64,000 nucleotides of DNA from an uncultured Roseburia sp. (GCA_900557275.1 USRX01000001.1:62001-126000); one strand, 5' to 3'; positions 9,153-19,361 are shown, counted from the stretch's first letter. Made by a program: numbers and translations. Notes: a model not told the origin generated them from the sequence alone.

Positions 9153-10025
9153 ATGAATTTTTTAAATAAGCTTGAGCGAAAGTTTGGAAGGCATGCTATC
9201 ACGGGGCTGATGAAATATATCATCATCTGTTATATCATTGGCTATATTATTGAATTTGTGGCACCGCGGTTTATGAGCTTTCTGACATTGGAACCTTACA
9301 TGATCTTTCATTACGGGCAGGTATGGCGTCTGGTCTCCTGGATTCTGATACCGCCACAGACCAATATTTTCTTTGCCATCATTATGATGATCTTTTATTA
9401 TCAGCTGGGAACGGTATTGGAACAGACCTGGGGATCTTTCCGGTTTAACGTCTATATCTTTGGTGGAATGATTTTTACGGTGCTTGGTGCAATCCTGATG
9501 TATTTCCTGATGGGACAGCAGGTGCTTGGCGGTTATTTCAGCACCTATTACATCAATTTGTCCATTTTCCTTGCTTTTGCGGTATGCTATCCGGATATGA
9601 AGGTCATGTTGTATTTTATCATTCCGATCAAGATGAAATGGATGGCGATCGTGTATGCGGCTCTGGCTGTTGCAAGCGCGATTTCTTCCGGCTGGGTGGC
9701 AAGAGTAGCGATTCTCGCATCTTTACTGAACTTTATTATCTTCTTCCTGCTGACGAGAAATATGAAGGCATATTCGCCGCATGAGATGAAGCGGAAACGG
9801 GATTTCCGTCGCCAGATGGGACAGAGCGGTATGGGCGGACGTACAACGAATGCCGGAAATGGACGATCTGGTCAGGGACAGATCACAAGACATAAATGCG
9901 CCATCTGCGGACGCACAGAGTTGGATGATCCGAATCTGGAATTCCGATTCTGTTCAAAGTGTGATGGTAACTATGAGTATTGTCAGGATCATCTGTTTAC
10001 CCATAAGCATGTGAAGCATTCCTGA
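9153..10025 (+). CDS. Rhomboid-like membrane protein with C-terminal zinc ribbon, probably not a protease
   Basis: About 290 residues. The start at 9153 is chosen over the in-frame ATG at 9141 because GAGGAA lies at the right distance. Five or six membrane segments follow a short cytosolic N-terminus. The rhomboid-type loop QVWRLVSW and the segment LGTVLEQTWGSFRF are recognisable, and CYPDMKV...PIKMKW also fits the family. The GxSG serine motif is not present, and the usual AHLGG histidine segment reads AILAS (in VARVAILAS), so the catalytic dyad looks lost. The C-terminal 50 residues hold two CxxC pairs (CAICG, CSKCD) and a Cys-His tail (YCQDHLFTHKH), suggesting bound zinc. A pseudoprotease, adaptor or membrane-protein chaperone role in the style of iRhom/derlin is inference. 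Confidence 0.75.
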   Translation: MNFLNKLERKFGRHAITGLMKYIIICYIIGYIIEFVAPRFMSFLTLEPYMIFHYGQVWRLVSWILIPPQTNIFFAIIMMIFYYQLGTVLEQTWGSFRFNVYIFGGMIFTVLGAILMYFLMGQQVLGGYFSTYYINLSIFLAFAVCYPDMKVMLYFIIPIKMKWMAIVYAALAVASAISSGWVARVAILASLLNFIIFFLLTRNMKAYSPHEMKRKRDFRRQMGQSGMGGRTTNAGNGRSGQGQITRHKCAICGRTELDDPNLEFRFCSKCDGNYEYCQDHLFTHKHVKHS

Positions 10026-10096
10026 TGAAAATATGTTGATGCTATAGGGCAAAAACAACGGTATGTAAGTAATATAATAAATAATCACACATATGT

Positions 10097-10145
10097 AAAA
10101 AGTTCTGTGTTATACGATATGTATGATGCAGAACTTTTCTGTTTT
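10097..10145 (+). terminator. Terminator after the rhomboid-like gene
   Basis: AAAAGTTCTG and CAGAACTTTT form a 10-bp stem with a 21-base loop, followed by TCTGTTTTA. It separates this gene from glnS. Confidence 0.6.
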
Positions 10146-10251
10146 ATTGAAGATAACATTGTGATACAGACAGTTTTTTGGTAAAATCATGAGAAACCGT
10201 CTAAAATATGAAAGAAATAGGAAAAACAGAGGCAGCACCCAGGAAAATGAA

Positions 10252-10280
10252 TTGACGGAAATGCTCAGCTGTGATAAATT
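10252..10280 (+). promoter_or_regulatory. Probable promoter of glnS
   Basis: TTGACG and TAAATT are 17 bases apart, about 50 bases before the glnS start codon. A second -10-like TATATT follows. No T-box leader features were recognised between it and the gene. Confidence 0.45.
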
Positions 10281-10330
10281 TTTATGTATATTATGTGACC
10301 GAAAAGAGTGTCAACACTGGAGGATTGAGA

Positions 10331-12001
10331 ATGGAAAACGAAACTATTTCCAAAAATTTTATTGAACAGATCATTGATAAAGATATCGAAGAGGGAAACT
10401 GCGAGACAGTCTGCACCCGTTTTCCGCCGGAACCGAACGGATATCTTCATATAGGACATGCAAAGTCTATTTTGTTGAACTACGGACTTGCGCAGAAATA
10501 TCACGGTAAATTCAACATGCGTTTTGATGACACCAATCCTACAAAGGAGAAGTTTGAATTTGTAGAGTCCATCAAAAAAGATGTGGAATGGCTGGGCGCT
10601 GACTGGGAAGACAGACTGTTTTTTGCATCTGACTATTTTGAACAAATGTATGAAGCTGCCATCAAGCTGATCAAAAAAGGAAAAGCGTATGTGTGCGACC
10701 TGACGCCGGAAGAGATCCGTGAGTATCGCGGAACTCTGACAGAGCCGGGAAAAGAAAGCCCGTACCGCAACCGCAGCGTGGAGGAAAACCTGCAGCTGTT
10801 CGAGGACATGAAAAATGGAAAATATGAAGATGGAACAAAAGTTCTTCGTGCAAAGATTGATATGGCATCTCCGAATATTAACATGAGAGATCCGATCATC
10901 TATCGTGTGGCGCATATGCATCATCACAGAACCGGAGATACCTGGTGCATCTATCCGATGTACGATTTTGCACATCCTATTGAGGATGCCATTGAAGGTG
11001 TAACCCATTCTATCTGTACACTGGAGTTCGAAGATCATCGTCCGCTGTATGACTGGGTCGTTCGTGAACTGGAGTATCCGCATCCGCCGAAACAGATCGA
11101 GTTTGCAAAACTGTATCTGACCAATGTGGTAACCGGTAAACGTTATATCAAACGTCTGGTAGAAGAAGGTATTGTAGACGGATGGGATGATCCGCGTCTG
11201 GTATCGATTGCAGCGCTGAGAAGAAGAGGATTTACACCGGAGTCTATTCAGAAGTTTGTAGAACTCTGTGGCATCTCAAAGAGCAACAGCTCTGTAGATT
11301 ATGCAATGCTTGAGTACTGCATCCGTGAAGATTTGAAGCTGAAACGCTCCAGAGCAATGGCGGTCCTTGATCCGGTAAAACTGATCGTTGACAATTACCC
11401 GGAAGGACAGACAGAGGAACTGGAAGTGGACAACAACCTGGAAAATCCGGAACTTGGAACGAGAACCGTACCGTTTTCCAGAGAATTATATATCGAGCGG
11501 GATGATTTTATGGAAGAGCCGCCGAAAAAATACCGTCGTCTGTATCCGGGCAACGAAGTGCGCCTGATGAATGCGTATTTTGTAACCTGTACCGGATTTG
11601 AGAAAGATGAAAATGGAAACATCACAGAGATTCATTGTACCTATGACCCGGAAAGCCGCGGCGGCAACAGCCCGGATGGCAGAAAGGTAAGAGGAACGAT
11701 CCACTGGGTATCTGCACAGCATGCGCTGAAAGCAGAAGTACGGCTGTATGAGAATATCATTGATGAGGAGAAGGGCGTATACAACGAAGACGGAAGCCTG
11801 AACCTGAATCCGAATTCCCTGACTGTTTTAAAAGACTGCTATGTAGAGCCGTCTCTTGGAACAGCAGAAAAATACGATAGCTTCCAGTTTGTACGTCAGG
11901 GATTCTTCTGTGTGGATGCCAAAGATTCTACACCGGATGCACTGGTATTTAATCGGATCGTGTCACTGAAGAGTTCCTATAAGCTTCCGACACAGGGTTA
12001 A
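10331..12001 (+). CDS. glnS: Glutaminyl-tRNA synthetase
   Basis: A 556-residue class I synthetase that charges tRNA-Gln directly. The Rossmann HIGH signature is in [21 protein letters not shown] near residues 36-55 (quoted up to the key run), followed by the anticodon-binding beta barrels; the length equals that of E. coli GlnRS (about 554). The KMSKS-type loop, MSKR in E. coli, reads TGKR here ([12 protein letters not shown]), a variant that keeps the lysine. The start is at 10331 because GGAGG lies eight bases upstream, and the longer frame from 10271 has no ribosome site. Most Firmicutes form Gln-tRNA through GatCAB, so GlnRS in clostridia is generally viewed as acquired; no local signs of recent transfer are seen. 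Confidence 0.95.
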   Translation: MENETISKNFIEQIIDKDIEEGNCETVCTRFPPEPNGYLHIGHAKSILLNYGLAQKYHGKFNMRFDDTNPTKEKFEFVESIKKDVEWLGADWEDRLFFASDYFEQMYEAAIKLIKKGKAYVCDLTPEEIREYRGTLTEPGKESPYRNRSVEENLQLFEDMKNGKYEDGTKVLRAKIDMASPNINMRDPIIYRVAHMHHHRTGDTWCIYPMYDFAHPIEDAIEGVTHSICTLEFEDHRPLYDWVVRELEYPHPPKQIEFAKLYLTNVVTGKRYIKRLVEEGIVDGWDDPRLVSIAALRRRGFTPESIQKFVELCGISKSNSSVDYAMLEYCIREDLKLKRSRAMAVLDPVKLIVDNYPEGQTEELEVDNNLENPELGTRTVPFSRELYIERDDFMEEPPKKYRRLYPGNEVRLMNAYFVTCTGFEKDENGNITEIHCTYDPESRGGNSPDGRKVRGTIHWVSAQHALKAEVRLYENIIDEEKGVYNEDGSLNLNPNSLTVLKDCYVEPSLGTAEKYDSFQFVRQGFFCVDAKDSTPDALVFNRIVSLKSSYKLPTQG

Positions 12002-12071
12002 GGATTAAAAATATGCATCCCTTGAAATAAGTCTGTCTGGATAAAATATTTTATAATAGCTTGAAATGATG

Positions 12072-12130
12072 AAAAGTCAGTGTGTTGTCAAAAACCGACA
12101 TTCGGTTGATGGCTTATCACTGACTTTTTT
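12072..12130 (+). terminator. Terminator after glnS
   Basis: AAAAGTCAGTG (12072-12082) pairs with CACTGACTTTT (12118-12128), ending in T6. An inner hairpin AACCG/CGGTT sits in the loop. Confidence 0.75.
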
Positions 12131-12247
12131 CTGTAAAAAGTAAGAGAAATGCAGGGAATTTGGGTATGACATCCGGTTTGAATTGTAATCTGGTATGTAA
12201 GATGATAAAATAATACAGGAAGATAAGCAAGCCAGATGGAGGGCATT

Positions 12248-13666
12248 ATGAAAGAATTATCGATTACGCTGCGCAGTGATATTAAAAAACCATTATACGA
12301 GCAGATTTATGATGCGATACGACAGGATATTTTAAACGGAAAGATTGGAGAGGGCGAGAAACTGCCATCCACCCGCTTTCAATCAGAATATCTGCAGGTC
12401 AGCCGCAGCACCGTAGAGCTGGCATATGAGCAGCTACTGTCTGAAGGGTATATTTATTCGGAGCCTTATCGGGGATATTATGCCTGCGATGTGCAGGAAC
12501 TGTATCAGCTTTCGGGAATGGAACGAAAAACCGTGGCAGCAAGTCAGGAGAAAAAAGCAGAACGGAAACCGAAGAAACAGACATATCGTATTGATTTTTC
12601 CCCAAATGGAATTGATCTGGAACAGTTTCCTTATGCGCCCATGGGAAAAATTATGCGAAATCTTATGTTGGATCAGGGAGAGCAGATGCTGCACAGCAGT
12701 CTTTCTTTTGGGGATGAGAAGCTTCGCGGGGCGATCTGTGAGTATCTGTATCGGTCGAGAAATGTAAACTGTGAACCGCAGCAGATTATTTTGGGCGCAG
12801 GAAACGAGTATCTGCAGCTGCTTTTATCCCAGATTCTTGGAAAAGACCGTTGGGTTGCTATGGAGTCTCCCACATATTTGCAGGCGTATCGTACTTTTTG
12901 TAATATTGGATATAAGGTAAAAGAAATCGAGCTGGATGAAAGCGGACTGCTGATTGGACAGCTGCGGGATTCCGGTGCGGATCTTGCCTATGTAATGCCA
13001 TCCCATCAATTCCCGCTGGGAACCGTCATGCAGATGAAGCGTCGTCTGGAATTACTTGGCTGGGCGGCAGAGAAGCCGGAACGCTATATCATTGAAGATG
13101 ATTATGACAGTGAATTCCGATATAAAGGAAAACCAATTCCGGCATTGCAGGGCATGGACCGGGGTGGAAACGTTATCTATCTTGGAACTTTTTCCAAAAG
13201 CATCGCGCCATCCACCCGTGTCAGTTACATGGTTCTGCCGGAAAAATTACTGGAAACATATATTCAGAAGTGTGGGTTTTATTCCTGTACCGTGCCGAAT
13301 ATCATGCAGCAGACTATTTATCAGCTTATGCAGGAGGGGGTATTTGAAAAAAATCTCAACCGTATGCGCGGCATCTATAAAGGAAAGCACGACTATCTTC
13401 TGGCAGCATTGCGCCAGTGCGATTGGGCAGGGAAAGTTATGGGAGAGAATGCCGGTCTGCATTTTCTTGTGGAAGTCAACAGCGAGAAGCATGAAGAAGA
13501 GATTCTGGAGGGATGCAAAAAAGAGGGGGTGCGTGTCTATGGCATTTCCGAATATTTTATCAGCCGGAATCCACATTTTGAAAAACCGGTGTTGCTGTTG
13601 GGGTATGGTGGTTTGACGGAAAAGCAGATGCGGGAAGGACTGGAGATTATCGGACAGATTGTCTGA
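12248..13666 (+). CDS. MocR/PdxR-type regulator (GntR winged helix fused to aminotransferase fold)
   Basis: About 472 residues. The N-terminal 75 residues are a GntR winged helix (LYEQIYDAIRQDILNGKI...GEKLPSTRF...VSRSTVELAYEQL). Residues 110-470 are a class I aminotransferase-like domain with the PLP-binding lysine in YLGTFSKSIAPSTR. Proteins of this build bind PLP or an aldimine as effector rather than acting as transaminases; known examples control pdxST, gabTD or taurine genes. No pdx gene is adjacent, so the target is unknown. The start is set at 12248 because the longest frame's ATG at 12236 itself contains the GGAGGG ribosome site. It is monocistronic and convergent with argG. Confidence 0.88.
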   Translation: MKELSITLRSDIKKPLYEQIYDAIRQDILNGKIGEGEKLPSTRFQSEYLQVSRSTVELAYEQLLSEGYIYSEPYRGYYACDVQELYQLSGMERKTVAASQEKKAERKPKKQTYRIDFSPNGIDLEQFPYAPMGKIMRNLMLDQGEQMLHSSLSFGDEKLRGAICEYLYRSRNVNCEPQQIILGAGNEYLQLLLSQILGKDRWVAMESPTYLQAYRTFCNIGYKVKEIELDESGLLIGQLRDSGADLAYVMPSHQFPLGTVMQMKRRLELLGWAAEKPERYIIEDDYDSEFRYKGKPIPALQGMDRGGNVIYLGTFSKSIAPSTRVSYMVLPEKLLETYIQKCGFYSCTVPNIMQQTIYQLMQEGVFEKNLNRMRGIYKGKHDYLLAALRQCDWAGKVMGENAGLHFLVEVNSEKHEEEILEGCKKEGVRVYGISEYFISRNPHFEKPVLLLGYGGLTEKQMREGLEIIGQIV

Positions 13667-13684
13667 TGTATATAAACTATAAGA

Positions 13685-13733
13685 AAACCGGGTAATCATT
13701 TTATCAGATAAAATTGATTGCCCGGTTTCTTTA
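13685..13733. terminator. Terminator between the MocR gene and argG
   Basis: AAACCGGGTAATCA... pairs with ...TTGATTGCCCGGTTT, a stem of about 20 bp with one or two mismatches, followed by CTTTATTT. The opposite strand also has a T-rich end, so it could stop argG transcripts too. Confidence 0.7.
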
Positions 13734-13843
13734 TTTCTGTTATGTATAGGATTGTTCTATATCAGAAAAATATTTTCCAGCAGGAAAAAGAATAAGATGA
13801 TAGAAAACCCAATGTGTAAAGCTGCAAAAGCTGTCAAATCTGC

Positions 13844-15070
13844 TTATTTGTTATTCTCGTTTTTCAACTCAGCCATTTTCATAGCGCGAACTTTCAGAGG
13901 AAGACCAAACAGAGTGATGAAGCCTTCTGCGTCATGATGGTCATACAGATCGCCAGTTGTAAAGCTTGCCAGTGACTCGCTGTACAGAGAGTATGGAGAA
14001 GTTGTACCAGCTTTGATGATGTTGCCTTTGTAAAGTTTGAATTTTACTTCGCCGGTAACATATTTCTGTGTGGACTCAACGAAAGCCTGTACTGCCTCAC
14101 GAAGCGGTGTGAACCATTTTCCTTCGTATACGATCTGAGCCATACGGTTGCCCATATCTTTCTTAACATCCATGGTAGCGCGGTCAAGTACCAGCTCTTC
14201 CAGCTGTTTCTGAGCCTCTAAGAGGATGGTTCCGCCAGGAGTCTCATATACGCCACGGGATTTCATACCAACAACACGGTTCTCTACGATATCAACGATG
14301 CCGATACCATGTTTGCCGCCGAGACGGTTCAGTTCGCGGATGATGTCAGCAACCTTCATCTCTTTGCCATTTACAGTTTTCGGTACACCTGCTTCAAATG
14401 TCATGGTAACATATTCCGGTTCGTCCGGAGCTTTTTCCGGAGTAACACTTAAAACAAGAAGATGCTCGTAGTTTGGCTCGTTAGACGGATCTTCCAGTTC
14501 CAGTCCTTCGTGACTGATGTGCCATAAGTTGCAGTCACGGCTGTAACTCTGGTCTACAGAGAACGGAAGGTCAATGCCGTGTGCTTTACAGTATTCAATC
14601 TCACCTTCACGGGAGTCAATTTTCCATTTGGAATCACGCCATGGAGCGATGATCTTGATGTCCGGAGCGAGCGCTTTGATGGAAAGCTCGAAACGGATCT
14701 GGTCATTTCCTTTACCGGTAGCGCCGTGGCAGATAGCGGTAGCGCCTTCTTTTCTGGCAATCTCAACTAATTTTTTTGCGATTCCCGGACGGGCCATGGA
14801 AGTACCGAGTAAGTATTTGTTCTCGTATACAGCACCGGCCTGTACACACGGGATGATGTAATCCTCTGCGAATTCATCACAGATATCTTCAATATATAAT
14901 TTGGAAGCGCCTGAATACTGAGCACGCTCCTCAAGTCCCTCAAGCTCTTTGCCCTGTCCGCAGTCTACACAGCAGCATACAACGTCATAATCATAAGTCT
15001 CTTTTAACCACGGAATGATCGCTGTGGTATCAAGTCCGCCTGAGTATGCTAAAACAACTTTTTCTTTCAT
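13844..15070 (-). CDS. argG: Argininosuccinate synthase
   Basis: A 408-residue enzyme joining citrulline and aspartate with ATP in the penultimate step of arginine synthesis. The PP-loop AYSGGLDTTAI is at residues 8-18, and the length is typical of the family (about 400). GGAAAGGAACC lies upstream of the ATG on the minus strand. It is divergent from argC across a 344-bp region with an ArgR-like site, so both directions are probably repressed by arginine. argH is not in this window. Confidence 0.95.
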   Translation of the reverse strand: MKEKVVLAYSGGLDTTAIIPWLKETYDYDVVCCCVDCGQGKELEGLEERAQYSGASKLYIEDICDEFAEDYIIPCVQAGAVYENKYLLGTSMARPGIAKKLVEIARKEGATAICHGATGKGNDQIRFELSIKALAPDIKIIAPWRDSKWKIDSREGEIEYCKAHGIDLPFSVDQSYSRDCNLWHISHEGLELEDPSNEPNYEHLLVLSVTPEKAPDEPEYVTMTFEAGVPKTVNGKEMKVADIIRELNRLGGKHGIGIVDIVENRVVGMKSRGVYETPGGTILLEAQKQLEELVLDRATMDVKKDMGNRMAQIVYEGKWFTPLREAVQAFVESTQKYVTGEVKFKLYKGNIIKAGTTSPYSLYSESLASFTTGDLYDHHDAEGFITLFGLPLKVRAMKMAELKNENNK

Positions 15071-15414
15071 AATGTATATGGTTCCTTTCCATTAAAATCT
15101 GAATTCGAAATCCGGAATGAAAGTAGATCTCCGGAATCCCATAGGTGTAGTTTACAACAAACCACAGTAAATCGCAAGTTAAAAAATATACATAATTATA
15201 TTATAAAAATACATTGACCTGTACAAAGGTAACAGATTTGTAAAAATGTAAAAAAAACCTTTTAATATAGTTTAAAGTGTGCTATATTATCTATTGTGCC
15301 CGAATTCAGGGCATTTTCATTTACATATAAAAATGAATTAATGAATAAATATGCAAAAACAATGCATAAAGTGCATACGATAAAAATGCAGTCTGGAAAA
15401 GAGGTTTATAAAAA
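15071..15414. other. argG/argC divergent control region
   Basis: A 344-bp, very AT-rich region between the divergent arginine genes. It holds an ARG-box-like palindrome at 15342-15355, several TGCAT/ATGCA elements just downstream (15362-15390), a small GCCC-GGGC hairpin at about 15298-15314 and TATATT/TATTAT -10-like elements. No small gene is supported. Confidence 0.6.
15342..15355. promoter_or_regulatory. ARG-box-like operator upstream of argC
   Basis: TGAATAAATATGCA matches the ArgR consensus TGAATWWWWATTCA at 13 of 14 positions (W counted as a match). It lies 60-73 bases upstream of the argC ATG. Downstream TGCAT repeats might be a degenerate second box, but their match is poor. Confidence 0.55.
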
Positions 15415-16470
15415 ATGATAAAAGCAGGAATCATTGGTGCTACCGGATATGCGGGTGCAGAGCTGGTAAGGCTTCTGCTGGGGCACAAAGAAGTAGAGAT
15501 CAAATGGTACGGATCAAGAAGTTATATTGATGAAAACTATGCATCCGTATACCGCAATATGTTTGAACTGGTGGATGCAAAATGTCTGGATGACAACATT
15601 GCGCAGCTGGCAGAAGAGGTGGATGTGATCTTTACGGCAACCCCGCAGGGATTTCTGGCTTCTGTACTTACAGAGGAGATTCTTCAGAAAGTTAAGATTG
15701 TAGATCTCAGCGCTGATTTCCGTATCAAGGATGTATCCATATATGAAAAATGGTATAAGATCGAGCATAAGAGCCCACAGTTTATCGACGAGGCAGTTTA
15801 CGGTCTGTGTGAGCTCAACCGTGATAAAGTAAAAGGTGCAAGACTGGTGGCAAATCCGGGATGTTATACGACCTGTTCTATTCTTACAGCTTATCCGCTG
15901 GTAAAAGAAGGACTGATCGATCCGGATACATTGATCGTGGATGCCAAATCCGGTACTTCCGGAGCAGGAAGAGGCGCAAAAGTAGCCAACCTTTTCTGTG
16001 AAGTCAATGAAAATATGAAAGCTTACGGTGTGGCTACCCACAGACATACTCCCGAGATCGAGGAACAGCTGGGATATGCAGCCGGACATCCGATCGTGAT
16101 CAACTTCACACCGCATCTCGTTCCGATGAACCGTGGAATCCTGGCAACAGAATATGCCACATTGAAGAAAAAAGCAGATGGCAGCCTGCCGACTTATGAT
16201 GAACTGAAAGCAGCTTATGACAAATATTATAAAGATGAAAAATTTGTCCGTGTACTTCCGAAAGATGTGGTTCCGGAGACCCGATGGGTGGAAGGCTCCA
16301 ATTTCGTAGACGTAAACTTCAAGATCGATGAGAGAACCGGTCGTGTCATCATGATGGGCGCACTGGATAACCTTGTAAAAGGTGCAGCCGGACAGGCAGT
16401 TCAGAATATGAACCTGCTGTTTGGACTTCCGGAGACAGAAGGCCTTGAACTGGTACCGGTATTCCCGTAA
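15415..16470 (+). CDS. argC: N-acetyl-gamma-glutamyl-phosphate reductase
   Basis: A 351-residue NADPH-dependent reductase forming N-acetylglutamate semialdehyde. The N-terminal GATGYAGAELVRLL is the dinucleotide loop, and the catalytic cysteine is in ANPGCYTTCS at about residue 146. Length and motifs are typical. First gene of the plus-strand arginine cluster, preceded by an ARG-box-like site; AAGAGG lies upstream of the ATG. Confidence 0.95.
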   Translation: MIKAGIIGATGYAGAELVRLLLGHKEVEIKWYGSRSYIDENYASVYRNMFELVDAKCLDDNIAQLAEEVDVIFTATPQGFLASVLTEEILQKVKIVDLSADFRIKDVSIYEKWYKIEHKSPQFIDEAVYGLCELNRDKVKGARLVANPGCYTTCSILTAYPLVKEGLIDPDTLIVDAKSGTSGAGRGAKVANLFCEVNENMKAYGVATHRHTPEIEEQLGYAAGHPIVINFTPHLVPMNRGILATEYATLKKKADGSLPTYDELKAAYDKYYKDEKFVRVLPKDVVPETRWVEGSNFVDVNFKIDERTGRVIMMGALDNLVKGAAGQAVQNMNLLFGLPETEGLELVPVFP

Positions 16471-16674
16471 AAATATATAAGAGCCGAAATTAACAGATTT
16501 TAGAAGCTGCTGTTGTTGAGAATAAAAGCAGAGCAGTATAAGTCAGATACTGGAAATGCTTCATGCTGTGCGAAAAAGAACGCAGTGTAAAAAGATGATG
16601 AAATAAGAATGCTGGCATCCTTATTTGTAAATAGGATCAATCTAAAAATTGTAACGCAGGAAAGGTTTATAAAG

Positions 16675-17127
16675 ATGGATATCAAAATACGTCCGATGAA
16701 AATAGAAGATTATGATCAGTTGTATGAACTGTGGAAAACAATTCGGGGATTTGGTATCCGAAGCATTGATGATTCCCGGGAGGGAACGGAGCGTTTCCTG
16801 AAGAGAAATCCCACTACGAGCATGGTAGCGGAAGTGGGAAATAAAATTGTTGGCGGCATCCTCTGTGGGCATGACGGACGCAGCGGATACCTGTATCATG
16901 TGTGCGTACATCAGGATTACAGAAAACAGGGCATCGGAAAGCAGATGGCGATCGCATGCATGCGTGCCCTGCAGGCGGAACAGATTAACAAAGTGCATCT
17001 GATCGCCTTTAAAAGAAATGCCGGTGGAAATGAATTCTGGAGACATGTGGGCTGGGTAGACCGGGGCGATGTCAATTATTATGAATTTGATCTGAACGAG
17101 GAAAATATTACCCGGTTCAATGAGTAG
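16675..17127 (+). CDS. GNAT N-acetyltransferase inside the arginine cluster
   Basis: A 150-residue single-domain GNAT. Motif A, which binds acetyl-CoA, is visible as VCVHQDYRKQGIGKQM at about residues 80-95 (Q/RxxGxG/A pattern), with NAGGNEFWRHVGW near the C-terminus. The start at 16675 is chosen since GGAAAGG lies upstream and the longer frame from 16609 lacks a ribosome site. It lies between argC and argB, where clostridia usually carry argJ; argJ is absent here. A short N-acetylglutamate synthase role is an attractive inference from position, but the motif does not show the substrate, and generic GNATs are common in these genomes. Confidence 0.8.
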   Translation: MDIKIRPMKIEDYDQLYELWKTIRGFGIRSIDDSREGTERFLKRNPTTSMVAEVGNKIVGGILCGHDGRSGYLYHVCVHQDYRKQGIGKQMAIACMRALQAEQINKVHLIAFKRNAGGNEFWRHVGWVDRGDVNYYEFDLNEENITRFNE

Positions 17128-17269
17128 AGTAAATTTGAAGATGTTTTAAATAGAAAACAGAACTATCTGATAGTGCTCGCTCAACAACTGGGAGATCAGA
17201 AGGACGCAGAGGAGCGGAGAACGAAAAAAATAAAGCGTATATAGCGATATACAGGAGGATACATAGAAA

Positions 17270-18169
17270 ATGCAGCAGAAAGATATGACAGAGATCATGG
17301 AAAAAGCCGAGGTGCTCATTGAGGCACTTCCATATATCCAGCGTTTTAATCGTAAGATCATTGTTGTAAAATACGGCGGAAGCGCAATGGTAGATGAGGA
17401 ACTGAAACGTCATGTAATACAGGATGTTACCCTTTTGAAACTGGTTGGCTTCAAACCGATCATTGTACATGGCGGTGGAAAAGAGATCAGCAAATGGGTG
17501 GCAAAGGCTGGCAAGGAGCCGGTATTTATCAATGGTCTGCGTAAAACAGATGCTGAGACCATGGAGATTGCAGAGATGGTATTAAATAAAGTCGGAAAAT
17601 CTCTGGTTTCTCTCGTACAGGAGCTGGGCGTAAAAGCAATCAGCATCAGCGGTAAAGACGGCGGAATGCTGAAAGTTGAGAAAAAATACAGTGATGGCAA
17701 AGATATCGGATTTGTAGGAGATATCAAAGATGTAGATCCGAAGATCATTCTCGATCTGCTGGAACAGGATTACCTGCCGATCATCTGCCCGATCGGTCTG
17801 GATGATGATTTTAACACTTACAATATCAATGCAGATGATGCAGCCTGCGCAATCGCAAAAGCGGTAAATGCAGAAAAACTGGCATTTCTCACAGATATCG
17901 AAGGTGTATATGAAGATCCGGATGACAAGAGTACACTGATCTCAGAATTGACGGTTGCTGAGGGAAAAGAACTTCTGAAATCTGGTCATATTGGCGGCGG
18001 AATGCTTCCGAAGCTGAACAACTGTATGGATGCCGTAGAAAACGGTGTTTCCAGAGTACATATTCTGGACGGACGTATCGCACATTGTCTGTTACTGGAG
18101 ATCTTTACAAATAAAGGTATCGGTACCGCGATCATAGGAGATAAGGAGAACAGATTTTACAATGAATAA
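17270..18169 (+). CDS. argB: Acetylglutamate kinase
   Basis: A 299-residue amino-acid kinase that phosphorylates N-acetylglutamate. KYGGSAM (about 28-34) and HGGGKEIS (about 65-72) are the nucleotide and substrate loops. Just before the core are helix residues typical of the arginine-inhibited hexameric form ([14 protein letters not shown]), which suggests feedback control by arginine. AGGAGG precedes the ATG. The last eight bases overlap argD, so the two are translationally coupled. Confidence 0.95.
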   Translation: MQQKDMTEIMEKAEVLIEALPYIQRFNRKIIVVKYGGSAMVDEELKRHVIQDVTLLKLVGFKPIIVHGGGKEISKWVAKAGKEPVFINGLRKTDAETMEIAEMVLNKVGKSLVSLVQELGVKAISISGKDGGMLKVEKKYSDGKDIGFVGDIKDVDPKIILDLLEQDYLPIICPIGLDDDFNTYNINADDAACAIAKAVNAEKLAFLTDIEGVYEDPDDKSTLISELTVAEGKELLKSGHIGGGMLPKLNNCMDAVENGVSRVHILDGRIAHCLLLEIFTNKGIGTAIIGDKENRFYNE

Positions 18170-19361
18170 ACAGCAATATATCGACAAAGCGGAGCAGGAG
18201 CTGCTCCATACATACAATCGTTTCCAGATCGTTCTGGAAAAAGGCGAAGGCGTTTACCTTTATGATGTAGAAGGAAAGAAATATCTGGATTTTGCGGCAG
18301 GAATCGCTGTGTGTGCTCTGGGCTATGGAAACCAGAGATATAATGATGCGGTAAAAGCACAGGTGGATAAACTGATCCACACTTCCAATCTGTACTACAA
18401 TCCGCCGATCATTGCAGCAGCAGAAAAAGCGCTGGAAGCTTCTGGCATGGATCGTATTTTCTTTACCAACAGTGGTACAGAAGCGATCGAGGGCGCTTTA
18501 AAAGCAGCAAAAAAATATGCATACACAAGAGACGGTCATGCGGGACATGAAGTGATCGCCATGAACCATGCATTCCACGGAAGATCTCTTGGAGCATTAT
18601 CAGTAACAGGTACAAAACATTATCAGGAACCGTTTGAACCGCTGCTTCCAGGTGTCCGTTTTGCAGAGTATAATGATCTGGAAAGCGTAAAAGCGCAGAT
18701 TACAGACCGTACCTGCGCAATCATTCTGGAGACAGTACAGGGTGAGGGCGGAATCTATCCGGCAGAGAAAGAATTTATCGAAGGCATCCGTAAGCTGTGT
18801 GATGAGCACGATATCCTCATGATCACAGATGAAATCCAGTGCGGTATGGCAAGAACCGGTAAGATGTTTGCATGGCAGCATTATGATGTGAAACCGGATA
18901 TCATGACCTGCGCAAAAGCGCTGGGGTGTGGCGTGCCGGTAGGCGCATTCCTTATGACAGAGAAGGTTGCAGAGAAATCTCTGGCGCCTGGAGATCATGG
19001 TACGACATACGGTGGAAATCCGCTGGTAGGCGCAGCAGTAAGCACAGTATTTGATATCATGAAAGAGGATAAGATCTTGGAACATGTACAGCAGATTGCA
19101 CCATATCTGGAAGAGAAGCTGGACAGCCTCGTTGAAAAATATGATTTTGTAACGGCACGGAGAGGTCTTGGACTGATGCAGGGACTGGTGCTTACCGTTC
19201 CGGTAGGACAGGTGGCAGCCAAAGCACTGAAAGAAGGACTGATCGTGATCACAGCAGGAGCCGATGTAATGCGTTTTGTGCCGCCACTTGTGATCGAAAA
19301 AGAGCATGTAGATGAAATGATTGAAAAACTGCAGCGCGTGCTGGATACATTTGCTGACTGA
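18162..19361 (+). CDS. argD: Acetylornithine aminotransferase
   Basis: A 399-residue class III, PLP-dependent transaminase converting N-acetylglutamate semialdehyde to N-acetylornithine. Key segments: [15 protein letters not shown] (cofactor phosphate), [14 protein letters not shown] (Asp holding the pyridine nitrogen) and the Schiff-base lysine in [14 protein letters not shown]. It overlaps argB by eight bases. The next step, deacetylation or transacetylation by argE/argJ, is not encoded nearby. Confidence 0.95.
   Translation: MNKQQYIDKAEQELLHTYNRFQIVLEKGEGVYLYDVEGKKYLDFAAGIAVCALGYGNQRYNDAVKAQVDKLIHTSNLYYNPPIIAAAEKALEASGMDRIFFTNSGTEAIEGALKAAKKYAYTRDGHAGHEVIAMNHAFHGRSLGALSVTGTKHYQEPFEPLLPGVRFAEYNDLESVKAQITDRTCAIILETVQGEGGIYPAEKEFIEGIRKLCDEHDILMITDEIQCGMARTGKMFAWQHYDVKPDIMTCAKALGCGVPVGAFLMTEKVAEKSLAPGDHGTTYGGNPLVGAAVSTVFDIMKEDKILEHVQQIAPYLEEKLDSLVEKYDFVTARRGLGLMQGLVLTVPVGQVAAKALKEGLIVITAGADVMRFVPPLVIEKEHVDEMIEKLQRVLDTFAD

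Noticed and set aside
10146..10330. T-box leader upstream of glnS
   Set aside because: No conserved T-box sequence, and the promoter lies only about 50 bases from the start codon.
13752..13937. 61-codon frame between the MocR gene and argG
   Set aside because: It overlaps the 3' end of argG and has no ribosome site or recognisable product.
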